From: Dysidea avara
Taxonomy: Eukaryota; Porifera; Demospongiae; Dictyoceratida; Dysideidae
NCBI RefSeq assembly: GCF_963678975.1
Contig: NC_089274.1
Coordinates: 18,865,633-18,929,632 of the forward strand
DNA: 64,000 nt
Direction of reading: 5' to 3'
Positions 1-11,953 of this stretch are shown piece after piece. How positions within the stretch are numbered: the first letter of the stretch is position 1; each line of letters starts with the position of its first letter. The position numbers were made by a program, and so were the translations under genes. The notes under the pieces were generated by a model, which was given only the letters and a program-made list of their open reading frames with translations, ran no database searches and was not told the origin of the DNA.

Positions 1-7
1 CTAAGTC

Positions 8-3000
8 CTATTGTTTTCTTGTTTTATGATGAGTTATCACTAGTTCTTGTTTATCATCAAATTCCACATAAGATAACATTGGAGTACTTGCCACTATAGC
101 AGTGTCATCACTAGCTGCTACCAGTTGTATTTCACTGCTTCTTGACCTTTTGTAGACTGCGCACCTATTATAATTTGGTTGTATACTAATCACCCATTAA
201 GTAAATTCTGACCTATTTTTGCATCTGTTATAGATTATAGTATAAAGTTTCTTTGAAAGGAGGGCAATCAGTATTACCAGTGGAAGGTAATAGAAAGGTA
301 CTAACATTGCAGCGTGGTCACTAATACTATTGAACTTTCCACAATCATCAATGTGAGACTTAGTACCAGCTGTAAACACTGGATCCTATATGTATGTAAT
401 TCCAATATATAGCAATTAAGAACAGATTCATATATAGTAGCTAACCTTAAATCTATTTGTCAATGCTATTGTTAACAGTAGCAAAATGTCCACAAGTGTG
501 AATACCTCCAGCAGGTTGATGTAAAACATGTGATATGGTTTAATGTATGCAAGTACTGCCACATAAGCCATGGTTAACAGCAGCACTGGTGCCTACAGAA
601 AAAGTGCAAAATTGACTACAAATTGCCATTAGGACCTTACTAAGTTTCCAGGCGATACCACCAAGAGTATGATGAACAACAATCTCATCAGTAATTCCAC
701 TGGTGCCCACCAGTTGTACTCATCAGCAAATGGTATTTTAAGAATTTTGGCCATAGATGTTGCCCATTGTTTCTGTAATTACAATATCATTTATGTTGCA
801 AGTATGTACATTTGTACCTCTTACCTTAATCTTCCTCATAACAACAGCTGTCACAAACACCATTATCAGAACACAGAATATCAACACAAGGATAGCTACA
901 ATTGCTAATGGAAGGTGTCCCCCAGTGAAACACTTCTCTGTGCCATCGATATACCATCTCTGAATAAAATGGAGACACATGATAGTCATAAGATACACAT
1001 TGTAAGCATAGTTGGGGGGCAATGTGTGTACAAATGTTACATAATAAGGAGCAGTGATGAGTAATATAGCACATTACATGACAAAAGAACTAGTAATATA
1101 ATACTTTTTATGCATTGTTTCCAGCAAGTGAATGATTGCATTTTGGCACTGGAGACGACAGCGTTTCAGTCATGAACAAAGATTGATGGGAGTGCCCATG
1201 ATACTACAGTTTGTGGCTGAACTAGACCAGAGAAATGCATGCCTCGCTCATGTCACTTGCAGTTGTACGCTGGGAGCCTGTATTTAGAAGACTGAACTTA
1301 TAGTTTAAAGCTTGTAACAAACGAATAAAGAAATAATAAAACTAGTTACAACCTTCAGAGTGATGTGTAATATGGGAATAATATATATGTATCTGTAATG
1401 TGTTACATTGCATAGAAGTAACGAGTAAAATGTAACAAGTTACATTTTTTGAGTAATGACCCTGGCTCTCAACATTGGTAAACCATCAAATGATGGAAAA
1501 GGGAATGGAGTTTATTGTTCTCTTATAGTTTAAAGCTTGTAACGAATGAATAAAGAAATAATAAAACTAGTTACAACCTTCAGAGTGATGTGTAATATGG
1601 GAATAATATATATGTATCTGTAACTATGATATGCATACCGGTCTCTTGGTCCCATCAGGGTCACTCAATAGTGGACAGTTGAGGATGGACACTGAAGTGT
1701 TCACCACATCGGTGTATAACAGTAGTATCAGTAGCCACAGTCCACTCCATGACAATCTCATGTTCTTAGCAATCTTAAACTTCCTGTTCAGTAGACATTG
1801 ACATGCTGAATATGCAAAAATATGCTCACCTGTTAGCAGTATACAGTACAACTGATATGATAACTGTCAATAGAAATGGAATATATCTGAAACTGTATGA
1901 GGCTAATGCAGTCATTCCAGGGTACAGGCAGAAGTCATATGGGAAATAAAAGTTGGCAGCACTGCTGATGTAGTGTAACTAAGTAACACAGTCAAATATG
2001 CTTAACTTTATACTGTGAAAGAGTAGCTTACATAAGGTTGAACTAAGTTAAATGTGGCAGGGAAATACTGAGCAGCAATCGGAATAACCTAAAAAAACAC
2101 CTTGATGATAATACAATATATTAACTACAGTATACTACCTGTATGTAGAACATCAGTGGATACAGCCATGATGGCATTGAAACAGAGCTAAGTAGAATTG
2201 TTGCTATCAATACTACATCAATCACCACTACAGAGTAACAATAGACTATATCATGTGTATATGTAGGAATGTGTTGCTGTATACCTAAGGTGGGAATCAA
2301 CAGCAGGTGAATGCTCTTGCAAAATTTACATTTGGCGAACAACACACTCACTCCTTTGTCGTACTTGCATTTTCCACACAAAAGTCCTGTAGAGCAAAAT
2401 ACAGTGAAACCTCATTAATAGCACCACCTATGGGACCCATGATAATATGGCCAAAAAACAAAATGGCCTTATTATTGAGGTTTTCAACAAACCAACAACT
2501 GCCTAGTTGCTGTAACAGCAATGTACAATTGATCTAAACACACTATGTAGAGTTTATCACAGAGAAAGATAGGAACATGCAATGTACTGGCAATTATTTC
2601 AGACATAATGGTTGGAATATCATGAAGTATACTGCCTGAATAATGGGTACCACTTTCAGTAGTTAAAATATGCACTTAAGAGCAGCAACTTTGTAATGAT
2701 ACCTTAACTGTCTACTCAGCTGGCCTCTTTACTGAGGGAACATTGTATTAGTTTTACTGGCCTTAATAATGAGGTGGCCCTATTAACAAAAATTAAATAA
2801 ATGTAATATAATGGAAAATGCATTTGGACTTGCTGGACTTGGCCACTATAATGAGGTGACCTCATTACTGAGGTGGCTACTAAGTGAGGTTTCACTGTAG
2901 TACTGTAATAGTCCAGGTGGACATAAAATGTGTGTGAACTTTGAATACAGAAAAGTTGGGGAATCAATGGTGGCAATCCAGAAATGTTTATAACAGTGGT

Positions 3001-6000
3001 TGACAGCTAGTGCATGCAGGCATACCATTATTTAAAGTTTATTGATATTAACATTGCTGCAGCCATTTCTTAGCCACCATCTTTATTTCACAGCATAAAA
3101 GCCGTACCTCATTATACAACTTGATTGTTGTATTTGCATTTGCAAACCCTTAATAAAATGTTTACAATCTATACCAGGGGTGGATCCAGGAGCTGGCAAG
3201 GGGAGTAGTACACCCAGGTCAAGGGGTCAAGCTGCAAGTAGTCAGGGAGAAAAGTTCTCTAGCTAAGTGTTAAATGCACACTTGATGTTTTAGGATAATG
3301 AAAGAGCTGTATACATTAGTCATATTTAAATCTTGTTTAGTAGCAAAATTCAAGCACATGTACTATTAGAATCATTGACTGCATGCTCTATTAGAGTATC
3401 TTGTTGTTGCAAAATTTCTTCTGTAGCTACTTGGCTAAGCAAGAGAGAGGATCTCTGTTGTAATGAAGCTAGCATGTATACAGTTTCTTTGTACATGCTT
3501 CAGCAGTACCATGCATAGCCTGAACAAGTTGCCTCTGAAGGGGAAGGGAGTGGCATCTCCACTGCTAGTCCAACATCGATTGCTTAGCTATGATTTGCTA
3601 CGGATGCATGAAAATAAAAATTACGTTTTTTGCTGCTGTATAATGTACACATGTCTGTTGTGTGCCTGCACCGGTTTACTTGGCAGTACAACACATTATA
3701 CAGTATATCTTGATCCATGTACATATCGCTCATACCTTCCCTATCACACACACACTGATCATTCTCATCATCATAAGAATACACACTAGTACAAGCCTCA
3801 GAATTATCATCCACTTTACTACACTGACAGTAACCCGGAGGACAATGATGATATTCCAATATGTTCTCCATTAATGAACCATTGTTTATGAAGTGTGCCC
3901 ATAGGTCCTCCTATATATGACACATTTCAATACAGCGTGGTCACTGCAATATAACATATTATAATATTACTTGCAGTATTAGTTTCTTTCTAGATTTGCA
4001 ACTCTTAATGTTCTGATCACGAACGTCACATTTACAATTATGTTCATCTGTATTGCCAGTAGCATTTAACTTGTGACCAGGAGGACATGGCTTCATCAGC
4101 AGGGTGAAGTATTTGGCTGGATGTTGAGTCAACTACATATGTGAGAAATCACCCTTATTTTCTTCAGCAGATACAGAATATATGACAAGCAAATGGTATG
4201 ACTAAACTCACAGCAGATCGTGTCCTCAATGCTGATACTTCAATTGTGAAGCTACCATTCAGCAACTCATCTCTTATCTCTGCTCTGCTCTTGAATTTCA
4301 AGCTGTACTTTACAGTGAATGTTGGATTGGATGGCTGTATTGCCATAGCAGTTGGATCAAATGCAAATGAAAATCTCTGTTGAATAAAATGTGACATTCA
4401 CATACAACGTTGAGCTACGTACAAGTGAATGCTCCAGTAGGCAGTAAGGAATTTACACTGATATGAAAGCATTTAATATTCAATCATTTGTGAATAGTTT
4501 ATGACAATACATGCTATTTTATACAGCTCGACTTTAAAGACTCAACAGTTATTACTTTTAATTAGCTTACTTTTCCTCCTGAATTCTCTAAAATCCTGAA
4601 ACTTTCTGATGTTGCAAAAAATTGCTCATCATGGGGCAAAATGGACACCTTAAATTGCTCTCCAGGATAGGCTGCAATCTGTATAATTACACACCAAATG
4701 ACACACTTTGCTACACACTTTGCTACACACAAACTACTAGACTAACAGTGTCATTGTAAACAGTAAAATCAACAGCTGGAGTTTGTATAGACAGTGTTTG
4801 GTTTGAAAAATGATCTTCACTGTGACCAGAATTGATATTCAAGTTCTTTCCATCACTGCATAAAACACTAACTCAGCACATTAACTCAGAAGATAATACA
4901 AACCTGTAGGAGATGAATGGCCAACGCAACACATCACTAAGATTAGTGTAAATATATGGAGGACCAGGAGAATACCAGGAACACAGGTCTAGTCTGTTGG
5001 TATAAATAGCAGATCCTATGAGAGCATTGTTGCCTGTGAAACGTATGGAAACCTGCAGGGTATATAAAATGTTTGACTGGATCTGCTGTAAGTTTTAACT
5101 GTGTACCTTATTCCAGTTAATGGGTGAAACAGAACTATTGTGATACTGTATAAAACATAAAGGGTTGTATGAATTTACTGCATATGCTGGCAAAACAGTT
5201 CCCACTTCAACCACAATAGCAGCGCCCAATCTATATAGAACAAGCATCACACAATGACACAACACAATAGCATGATCACATCATACCCTCCTGTGTTGTT
5301 AGTGAACTCTAGTTGTGCTCCATCGTTCAGTGTCATTTGACTGAAGGTCAACATGTACATTGCTCCACCATCAACACCTTCAGCATCATTGTTAATAAAC
5401 GATACGCTTTCATGGATGTAAATTGTAGTGCCAGTTGCCTACGAAAATGATATACTTACATTTGCATGTATACTACATAAAATATTAGTTCCTCAGCACC
5501 TCATTAATTAACTTACTTTTACAACAGGCCCTTTGTTGTTACTGAAAGTAACATTCTCAAATCTACCACTGTAGAAACTAAGTTGAAGTGTGGCACTGTT
5601 ACTACTTTCTCCAAAATTACCATCAAACTTGCTGTAAACAAAAACAATGCCATATGTATCCATTCCTATACATTCTATCAATATGCCTCACCAGTTAACA
5701 AATCGGACTGGTGGTAGGTGTAGTCTGCTCCGGTAGTAACTGTGCGATGCTACATTAACAGAGCTACTATATGAGCTAGCTTGATTTTTGTTGAATGTGC
5801 ATTTTTCAATTGTGATGAGGCTACCAGATGATCCAGCAAATGAAGGACTTACAAGTATACAGCCAGATACTTGTGCTTTGTTCTCTTCATATGTACAGTT
5901 GTAGATGGTGGTGTGGATTATGGAAAGTGGTGTACTATTGCCAAAATTTACAAAATTCTGTGCACCAGAACCAACAGATGCTTTATTTTTGATGAGTGTA

Positions 6001-8181
6001 TTATTCCCAAACAAGTACGTTTGGTTGCCAACAGTTCCACTGATAAAATGAAACAAGCCACCACCATAATATGAAGCGAAATTGTCAGTGAAGAGACTAT
6101 TGTTTACCACAATCTTTAGTGGGGATGCAGACTTAATTGTTATAGACATTCCACCTCCTCTTCCACTGAATATACCATACTGCAGCAGGGTGGATGTTGT
6201 GGAAGAAACTTCAAGTGCTGAAGTAGCTCGGTTGTTAGCAAAGACACAGTCAGTGACAAGAACATCTATATTGCTTAATGGAGCCAAGTCCATGTTGTAG
6301 CCAACTGACAAGCCACCTCCATTACCTTGAAAAGGCTTCCTAGTAAAATTACTGGTTGAATTATTATTATGAAAGATACAATTCTTCACAGTGACATTAG
6401 GCGAATTAAATATATTTAGTGCACCATGTTGATGGTTCCTAAAATAAAAATAAAAAGCATTGGTGGCAGCAGCAGTAGCAACAGCAGCCACAGTAACAGC
6501 AACAACAATGAACAGTAGCAGCAGTAGCAGCGGCAGCAGCAGCGGCAGCATCAGTTTAACTATCCAAGGCATTTCTTGTTGATCAGTGACCAGATGTTTT
6601 AGTAAACCAAGTCATTTTACTGGTGGTTAAATTCCAACACTATATATATACTAAATGGACATGACACTGTGATTTCTAGGTGTAGGTCCTAGCACAAAAA
6701 TCTTCGTAGATTTAAAAACCAAGGTGAAGCCAAGGTTTTTATATATAGCATGAAGATTTGAGGGTGTGGTTTATAACCAACTTAGGTGTTTTTGGGTGTT
6801 TTATATGGGTATAGATGGAGTCATTGTAGGAGTGAATGATACATTGTCACACAATGTTAAAATAAGTTCGAAAGACATGTTTTTGTCAAAGAGATAAAGA
6901 AGTCGAAGCTTGCACCTTATTGCTGTTTCTTAAAGTCAGACTTACAGGGGTGGCTAATAAAGATAATGAGATAATGTAGGAAGGAAATTGACAAGTTGTT
7001 CCCAGTGCCCTCACAAACACGAGCCTATGGTGTTACAGCAGTGTGAAGAACAGGTATATAGAAACAGTTCAAAGATGAGGCTTGAGTGGATTATTATGGA
7101 AATGAGTTAATAATATTTGATTAAGGTAAATTTTTCACCATTCAACGTCACTTCAGCCTGACAGGTACTTTTTGGCATGTCTCAGTATGTACAATGCATG
7201 TTCGCAGTATGAAGATCATGCAAGTGCAATTTCAAATGTGCCAATGAAGACTGACCACACCCATATTACAGATGACACAAAATTAACCACTTTATGATGG
7301 AGATTACCCATGTAGGTATTTGGTAAAGTCCGTCTATAGACAAAACACACTAAACAGAATTATTCTCCGGGACTTGGTCTGCTCATTGTAACCACAAACA
7401 TAGTTACAATGTTAGACTCTACTTCTCATAACCAAATTATTTTAGGCAGGCTTATAAATAAATAAATGGAGTGGTCAATTTTGTGTTGGCTAGGGTGACT
7501 AGTCAGCCGCTGTGGGGCATTGATCTTTAGAGGCCGGATAATGAGATCTTTAATTGTGAGGTCTTTAATCTCCTAATAGTATTAGGGGATTAAAGACCTC
7601 ATTATCCGGCCCCTAAAGATCAAAACATATTATGCATACCCATTATCAAAGTGTTGTTTAAGTACAAGTATAGCTAAATACAGGTATAGCTGGGCTTATT
7701 CTTACCGGAACACACAATTCTTAACCACTACAACTGACACTTCTTCGAACACTATTGGCACTGGACAGCCATTAAATATCAATCCATCAAGCATAACCAC
7801 AGAAACTTTTGAAACTGAAACATTTTTCAGCAGCTCCAAGTCTGACACCTTGTTTATACACTCAATCACTGGACGATCTGCCACGCCCATCATAATCAAA
7901 CCTCCTCCAACTCCCAGTTTCAGCTCCATCAACCTCACAATGTCCAGCTGGTATACTTCACTGGTTAATACTAATCTAATGCACTTGTTGGTAGTGACTG
8001 TCTCACTAGTGAGGGACCGAGTTATATTTCTCAAAACATCGTCTAGCGCTCTTTGGTCCACGACTGTGACATTCCAGTTTGAAACTTGGCTTGTATCCGA
8101 GCAGCTGTCACATAAAGTAGTGCTAGTCAAATATAACACAAAAAAGCAAGACCAAAAACTGAAACTCCGATTCATTAGCAT
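8..8181 (-). CDS. Gene A: beta-helix ectodomain protein with about eight TM segments
   Basis: Hand-built model of 21 exons, minus strand: 8181-7706, 6438-5692, 5631-5517, 5438-5287, 5230-5107, 5052-4904, 4855-4747, 4678-4571, 4376-4212, 4132-3971, 3910-3736, 2386-2285, 2227-2139, 2088-2032, 1978-1830, 1783-1639, 959-825, 772-641, 592-446, 385-213, 164-8. All borders are GT/AG and the exons sum to 3768 nt, a whole number of codons. Exon 1 encodes a signal peptide (FWSCFFVLYLTS). Residues about 60-500 are repeated GGGL / NN-x-F-x-NN turns like those of parallel beta-helix or Chlamydia PMP repeats. A Cys-rich part follows (CPPGYCQC; then a C-G-x-C pair near residue 830), then about eight hydrophobic segments and an acidic cytoplasmic tail. 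The layout resembles an uncharacterised family I recall from sponges and cnidarians. Surface receptor or adhesion protein is an inference; ligand unknown. The gene looks intact. Confidence 0.82.
1297..1623. repeat. 102-bp direct repeat in a gene A intron
   Basis: Two nearly identical 102-bp copies lie at 1297-1398 and 1522-1623 in the intron between exons 16 and 17 of gene A. They begin CTTATAGTTTAAAGC and end GTATCTGTAA, with a couple of differences. The equivalent intron of gene B (16421-16776) lacks them. The right copy ends 15 bp from the exon border. Confidence 0.85.
2402..2897. mobile_element. Pogo/Tigger-like MITE with TA flanks
   Basis: Inverted ends CAGTGAAACCTCA (2402-2414) and TGAGGTTTCACTG (2885-2897) are flanked by TA on both sides. 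The inside repeats short AATGAGGTGGCC-type units. The terminal sequence resembles pogo/Tigger ends of the Tc1/mariner superfamily. No transposase is visible. It sits in intron 11 of gene A and explains much of that intron's length. Confidence 0.7.
3176..3260. mobile_element. One-ended relic of the GGATCC MITE family
   Basis: The stretch starting CCAGGGGTGGATCCAGGAGC matches the terminal sequence of the MITE copies at 13147, 36726 and 50649. The family's internal CTCTATTAGAG motif occurs at about 3385-3401. I cannot find a clean second end, so the copy is probably truncated. It lies in intron 11 of gene A. Confidence 0.45.
7520..7623. repeat. Imperfect 104-bp palindrome in gene A intron 1
   Basis: TTGATCTTTAGAGGCCGGAT at the left is mirrored by ATCCGGCCCCTAAAGATCAA at the right. 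The inner part also folds (TCTTTAATC / GATTAAAGA). It is probably a small foldback MITE. The rest of intron 1 (6439-7705, about 1.27 kb) holds nothing I recognise. Confidence 0.7.
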
Positions 8182-8199
8182 TTCAGATAGCGCTAAATG

Positions 8200-8211
8200 T
8201 GCGCATGCGCA
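8200..8211. promoter_or_regulatory. NRF-1-type palindrome upstream of gene A
   Basis: TGCGCATGCGCA, a perfect match to the consensus known for the NRF-1 family, lies 18 bp upstream of the gene A start codon. The same 12-mer is found upstream of genes B and C. Factor binding is inferred from the motif only. Confidence 0.6.
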
Positions 8212-8244
8212 TTAAAATTTTATAGTCTCCATGTGCAGCATAGC

Positions 8245-8480
8245 AAATGTATTATTATTATTGGTAATACTGTGCAGACCTCTACTAGAGTATAGTGCAC
8301 AGGTCACAACATACATACAAGTATACAAATTAAATAATTGCTAGTTTTGTTTGAACTGATCAATATCATTGGAGTCAATCACATTTTGGGGTCACTTAGA
8401 TCATTCCAGATTTTGATTGCCGAAGGGAAAAAGGACTGAGTACATATAAGAATCAATCTGTGTCATTGGTATGTAGAGCA
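8245..8480 (-). mobile_element. 3' end of a LINE (fragment)
   Basis: On the minus strand, conceptual reading gives a stretch around DSYMYS...FPSAIKIWNDL, the usual C-terminus of CR1/jockey-like reverse transcriptase ORFs (compare the fragment at 8578-9069). It is followed by a short 3' untranslated part and an ATT-repeat tail near 8250. The fragment is frameshifted and severely 5'-truncated. Confidence 0.6.
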
Positions 8481-8577
8481 TGTATCGACTGTATGTGCAG
8501 CTAGCAGTATATATATATATATTTGTTAATGTACAAACTCAATCATGAGTATATTCATACATATGTAGTTAGCTACT

Positions 8578-9069
8578 TATTTACAAATTTATATAATTGT
8601 TAAATAAATCAAGAGATGGAGCTTGGATAATATGATCATCTAGTTGGTTCCATAATTTTATTGTAAAAGGAAAGAAGGAGTTCATATAAGCATCTACCCT
8701 TGTTGGCAACTGCAGAAATCTTTGATGGTGACCTCTAGTTGTGGTGTTGCTTGGTCTAAACTGTTGGTGCACATTAATATCTACCATGTCATTAATTATT
8801 TTATACATTAGTGAGGCTCTCAAACTATTTCTTCGCTTCTCCAATGTGTGCCATTGTAAACTGTTCAACATTTCTGTCACACTAGCTGTTCTATTATAGT
8901 TATTCATCACAAACCTTGCTGCTCTTCTCTGTACCATTTCTAATTTATAGATGTTATGTTCATGGTATGGGGACCACACTGTACTGGCATATTCTAGAAT
9001 GGGGCGAACAAATGTATTATAGCAGTAGCATAATACATTTGCACAGTAGTATAGCGTACAGGGGTACAA
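8578..9069 (-). mobile_element. LINE reverse transcriptase C-terminus, 5'-truncated
   Basis: An open frame of about 160 codons shows the usual tail of CR1/jockey-type LINE ORF2: FVRPILEYASTVWSPY, then QRRAARFV, TRGHHQRF, and FFPFTIKLWNQL near the end. The catalytic YADD region is absent, so the copy is 5'-truncated and dead. It lies just upstream of gene A. Confidence 0.85.
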
Positions 9070-9200
9070 AACATTTCAGATGTTTCAAATGCGCACGCAC
9101 GTGAGGAGCAACGCCTGGTGCCTCAGTGTGCACTGAGTGCCGGACAAAGTGCGCTGTAATCGGCCTACTAATACCAAGAGTTCATAATATATATATTTAC

Positions 9201-9294
9201 CTGTGCCAAAAACAGCCCAGCTGTAAAAAAAGGCGAGGCCAAGAATGCACAATGCGTACATCGTGTTCATGGAGTAATTACAACCAAAAGACAT
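9201..9294 (-). other. Candidate orphan first exon with a signal peptide
   Basis: An ATG at 9294 opens a strongly hydrophobic leader (YALCILGLAFFYSWAVFGTG) that runs straight into a GTAAAT donor at 9200. This could be a first exon, or a relic of one, but no downstream exons could be assigned: LINE fragments follow and then gene A, which has its own signal peptide. A chance open frame cannot be excluded. Confidence 0.22.
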
Positions 9295-9319
9295 GATATC
9301 AAGAAAGCATTTACAGTAT

Positions 9320-10499
9320 AGGCACTTTTATGCATTCGTTTTCTATATGCTTCACATTATCACATCCAGCTAGCTGTACATGTGTGCTTGCAATATAAAC
9401 AATACTATTACTACTGAGACGATAAAAGATGATCATATCAGAACAATTCAATATATTTTAATGTCATTCAGCTATAGTATGAAAATGTACTGTTTGTTCG
9501 ATTAGAATTTTTTTTAAAAAAGTGATTCTACAGAAACCTGTTAATTTTAGCAACTTTTATATGCTCACCTGTATAGCACATGATATTGTATATACATTAG
9601 TTTGCCAGTGATAGTTATAAACGGCGAACAGAATGTAATGAATTTCCCGCCCACGCACAATTTGCGCCTTCGTTAAAATGGCCTTGCTCAAAGACGATTA
9701 AATGTCTAGGACGTAGTTTTCTGTATAAATACTTTGGTTTGTTTATCATGCTGTAATGTTGAGCTGCTGTGTTATGCTATAATAATATTAATGCTTATAT
9801 TATTATTTTAATGATGTTTCTATTACCGGCTTTAGTGCACGGTGGGAAGTGGAAGCGTCCATGATGACGACTGGGCACTGTGCAAATAAGGTGAGTGTAT
9901 GCTTTGTACAAAGAAGCCCACGTAGCTGTGCAGGGCTCATCTTCTGTATAGTCTTTTTTTTTGAGGGGTAGCCAACGTCCATGCAAAACACCGAAATGGT
10001 GTATCAGAGGGGTTGCCAACGCCCACGCAAAGCACCCAAATGGTGTGTACGAGAGTCCCAATCTTTATGTATTTTAAAAGCATTTAGTGAGATTGCTAAC
10101 TAGTAACTACCTGTACAGTTGTTGATCTACATCTTGTTTCGTGATCGATCATTGTCTACTTTGTTAAACTCACTTTCTCCATTATTTTTATGTGATTTTG
10201 GATTTAGGATTTGGTTTCTAAAATATTTGTGTATTTCTGATTGGATTTCTCACATAGTGTACAAGAGTCCCAAGACATTGGCTACCCCTCGCTTTTTACC
10301 AAAAGTCAGTTGATCTCTAGTTGACAAAAGTAGTCTGACCATCTAATTATGATATTAGAATCTAAATTAAATTCTTGATCACAGATACACATTTCCCTTG
10401 TTGCTATATGTGGTGGACCACAAAATTAACTAATGTAAACAACCCTTACCATACCTTGTAGTGTTTTATTTTTATGTGAATGTGTAGTGTAGTGTAGTG

Positions 10500-10500
<1 letters not shown>
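9320..10500. other. Intergenic, no gene seen; weak inverted repeat
   Basis: No convincing coding sequence. GAGGGGTAGCCAACG near 9963 is mirrored by CATTGGCTACCCCTC near 10275-10290, so a small decayed foldback or MITE of about 330 bp may be present. Confidence 0.35.

Positions 10501-10502
<2 letters not shown>

Positions 10503-10596
<94 letters not shown>
10503..10596. repeat. (GT)n microsatellite
   Basis: About 94 bp of uninterrupted GT dinucleotides. Confidence 0.98.
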
Positions 10597-10597
<1 letters not shown>

Positions 10598-10599
10598 TA

Positions 10600-11950
10600 A
10601 AGATTTTTTTTAAATTCACCAAATAAAATGTAACCGTTTTTTCCACAGGTTTACATGCTGGAGATCTGCAAACAGCTAACTTGAAAGTTTTATATTGACC
10701 ATTTTTTTTTAAAATTAATATTTATTTGATTACATTTACAAAGTTGGATCATGTGATCAAAATAGTTTAACGTGTTATTAGCATGATGTACAAGGGCTAT
10801 TGACCATTGAAAAGTTGATGAATTAAACATTCACGAAAGGAATGCTCCATTACAACTCGCCCACGCAATATAGCGCGCGCGTCACTAATGATTAGTGCTC
10901 AGCCGGGGTATGCGATTGAGATGGTGATTTTTATAAAATTATTTGTATCATGTATAACGTTCGTCACGAACGGTATAACTAGCTGAAGTATTCAAGCAAG
11001 GAGCGATCTAGCCTTGTATCACCGGGATTCGTTAAAAAGTTCGCGCCTGGATTGTTGGGGTGAGCCAATATTTTCATTGCCAATGGTTTTATGTGTAATG
11101 TTAAACCCCCTACTTTGTACCATGAAAAAGGCCGTATTAAGCTGTTGCGTTTTACGTGAAAGTAGATGTCATCCTGGCCATTCCTGCTAGAACCGGGGAA
11201 AGGTTTAAAAGTTATCTGACGCTCCATGGCAGAGCCTTGAAAACCTGCTTCCAGTGTAGACGCGTGTATCTTGTAAACGAAAACAAGTTGATGTTGTGCT
11301 ACTTCTAAAAACCAGGCGCCATGCAGCTAGCTAACTCATCTGGAATAACCATAGACAGTATATACTACTATGAATTAACCAACTGTGTATTACTACTTTA
11401 CAATAGGGTAGTTTGGGTTGTGCAATAATATAATTAGCTATTTCTCGTAATTCATGAAATATTCGTAATTCGTTCAATTACGTTCCTATGCACTGCTAAG
11501 GAAGCGTTTGTTAAATAAACCGCTTTTACCAACATATTACACATAAAACTATCTTCTAAACTGTTTTATAGTGTGACTAACGTGTTTTTTCCCACAAATT
11601 CTCTCCTCAAAGCTGCTCTTCATTTTCGTTCGCGTACGTAAGGGATACGCCCCCTTTCAACTCGAAGCGATAGGCTATTCCTGGCAGTGTACGAGGCCTG
11701 CACCGTTGTTTTTCAGTTGCTAAATGCCTGAAAACCTCAAGGGGAAGGTAGTCTGAGGAAAGTCACCACACCCGTATTTCAGTCTGCCGAAAAGAAACCA
11801 CCTCAGAGCAAAGTTCACCTGTGCAGAAGTTTAATACAGACTTCATTTCACTTTTACTTCTTACGTAAAAGCTGCTTTTATCGTTATTAAACGATTTTGC
11901 TCACGTGGGTGCGTACGGACAAACATAGGTAGATAGATAGGTACACACAC
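10600..11950. other. Intergenic, nothing recognised
   Basis: An open frame of 82 codons at 10979-11227 (minus) has no recognisable motif and no supporting splice context. The stretch has somewhat more CpG than its surroundings (for example GCGCGCGCG near 10875) but I can assign no function. Confidence 0.4.
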
Positions 11951-11953
11951 ACA

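Noticed and set aside
165-212. A 27-nt intron between the last two exons of gene A (186-212)
   Set aside because: A 48-nt intron ending ATAATAG (165-212) is also in frame and much closer to the usual minimum size, so I used that.
4164-4397. Separate small genes inside genes A, B and D
   Set aside because: Most short open frames there are single exons read past their splice sites, or their antisense shadows.
10446-10646. Poly-His/Thr or poly-Cys/Val open frames
   Set aside because: These are translations of CA/GT microsatellites (also at 16608-16939, 20759-21180, 22832-23207, 32495-32608 and 60743-61063), not genes.
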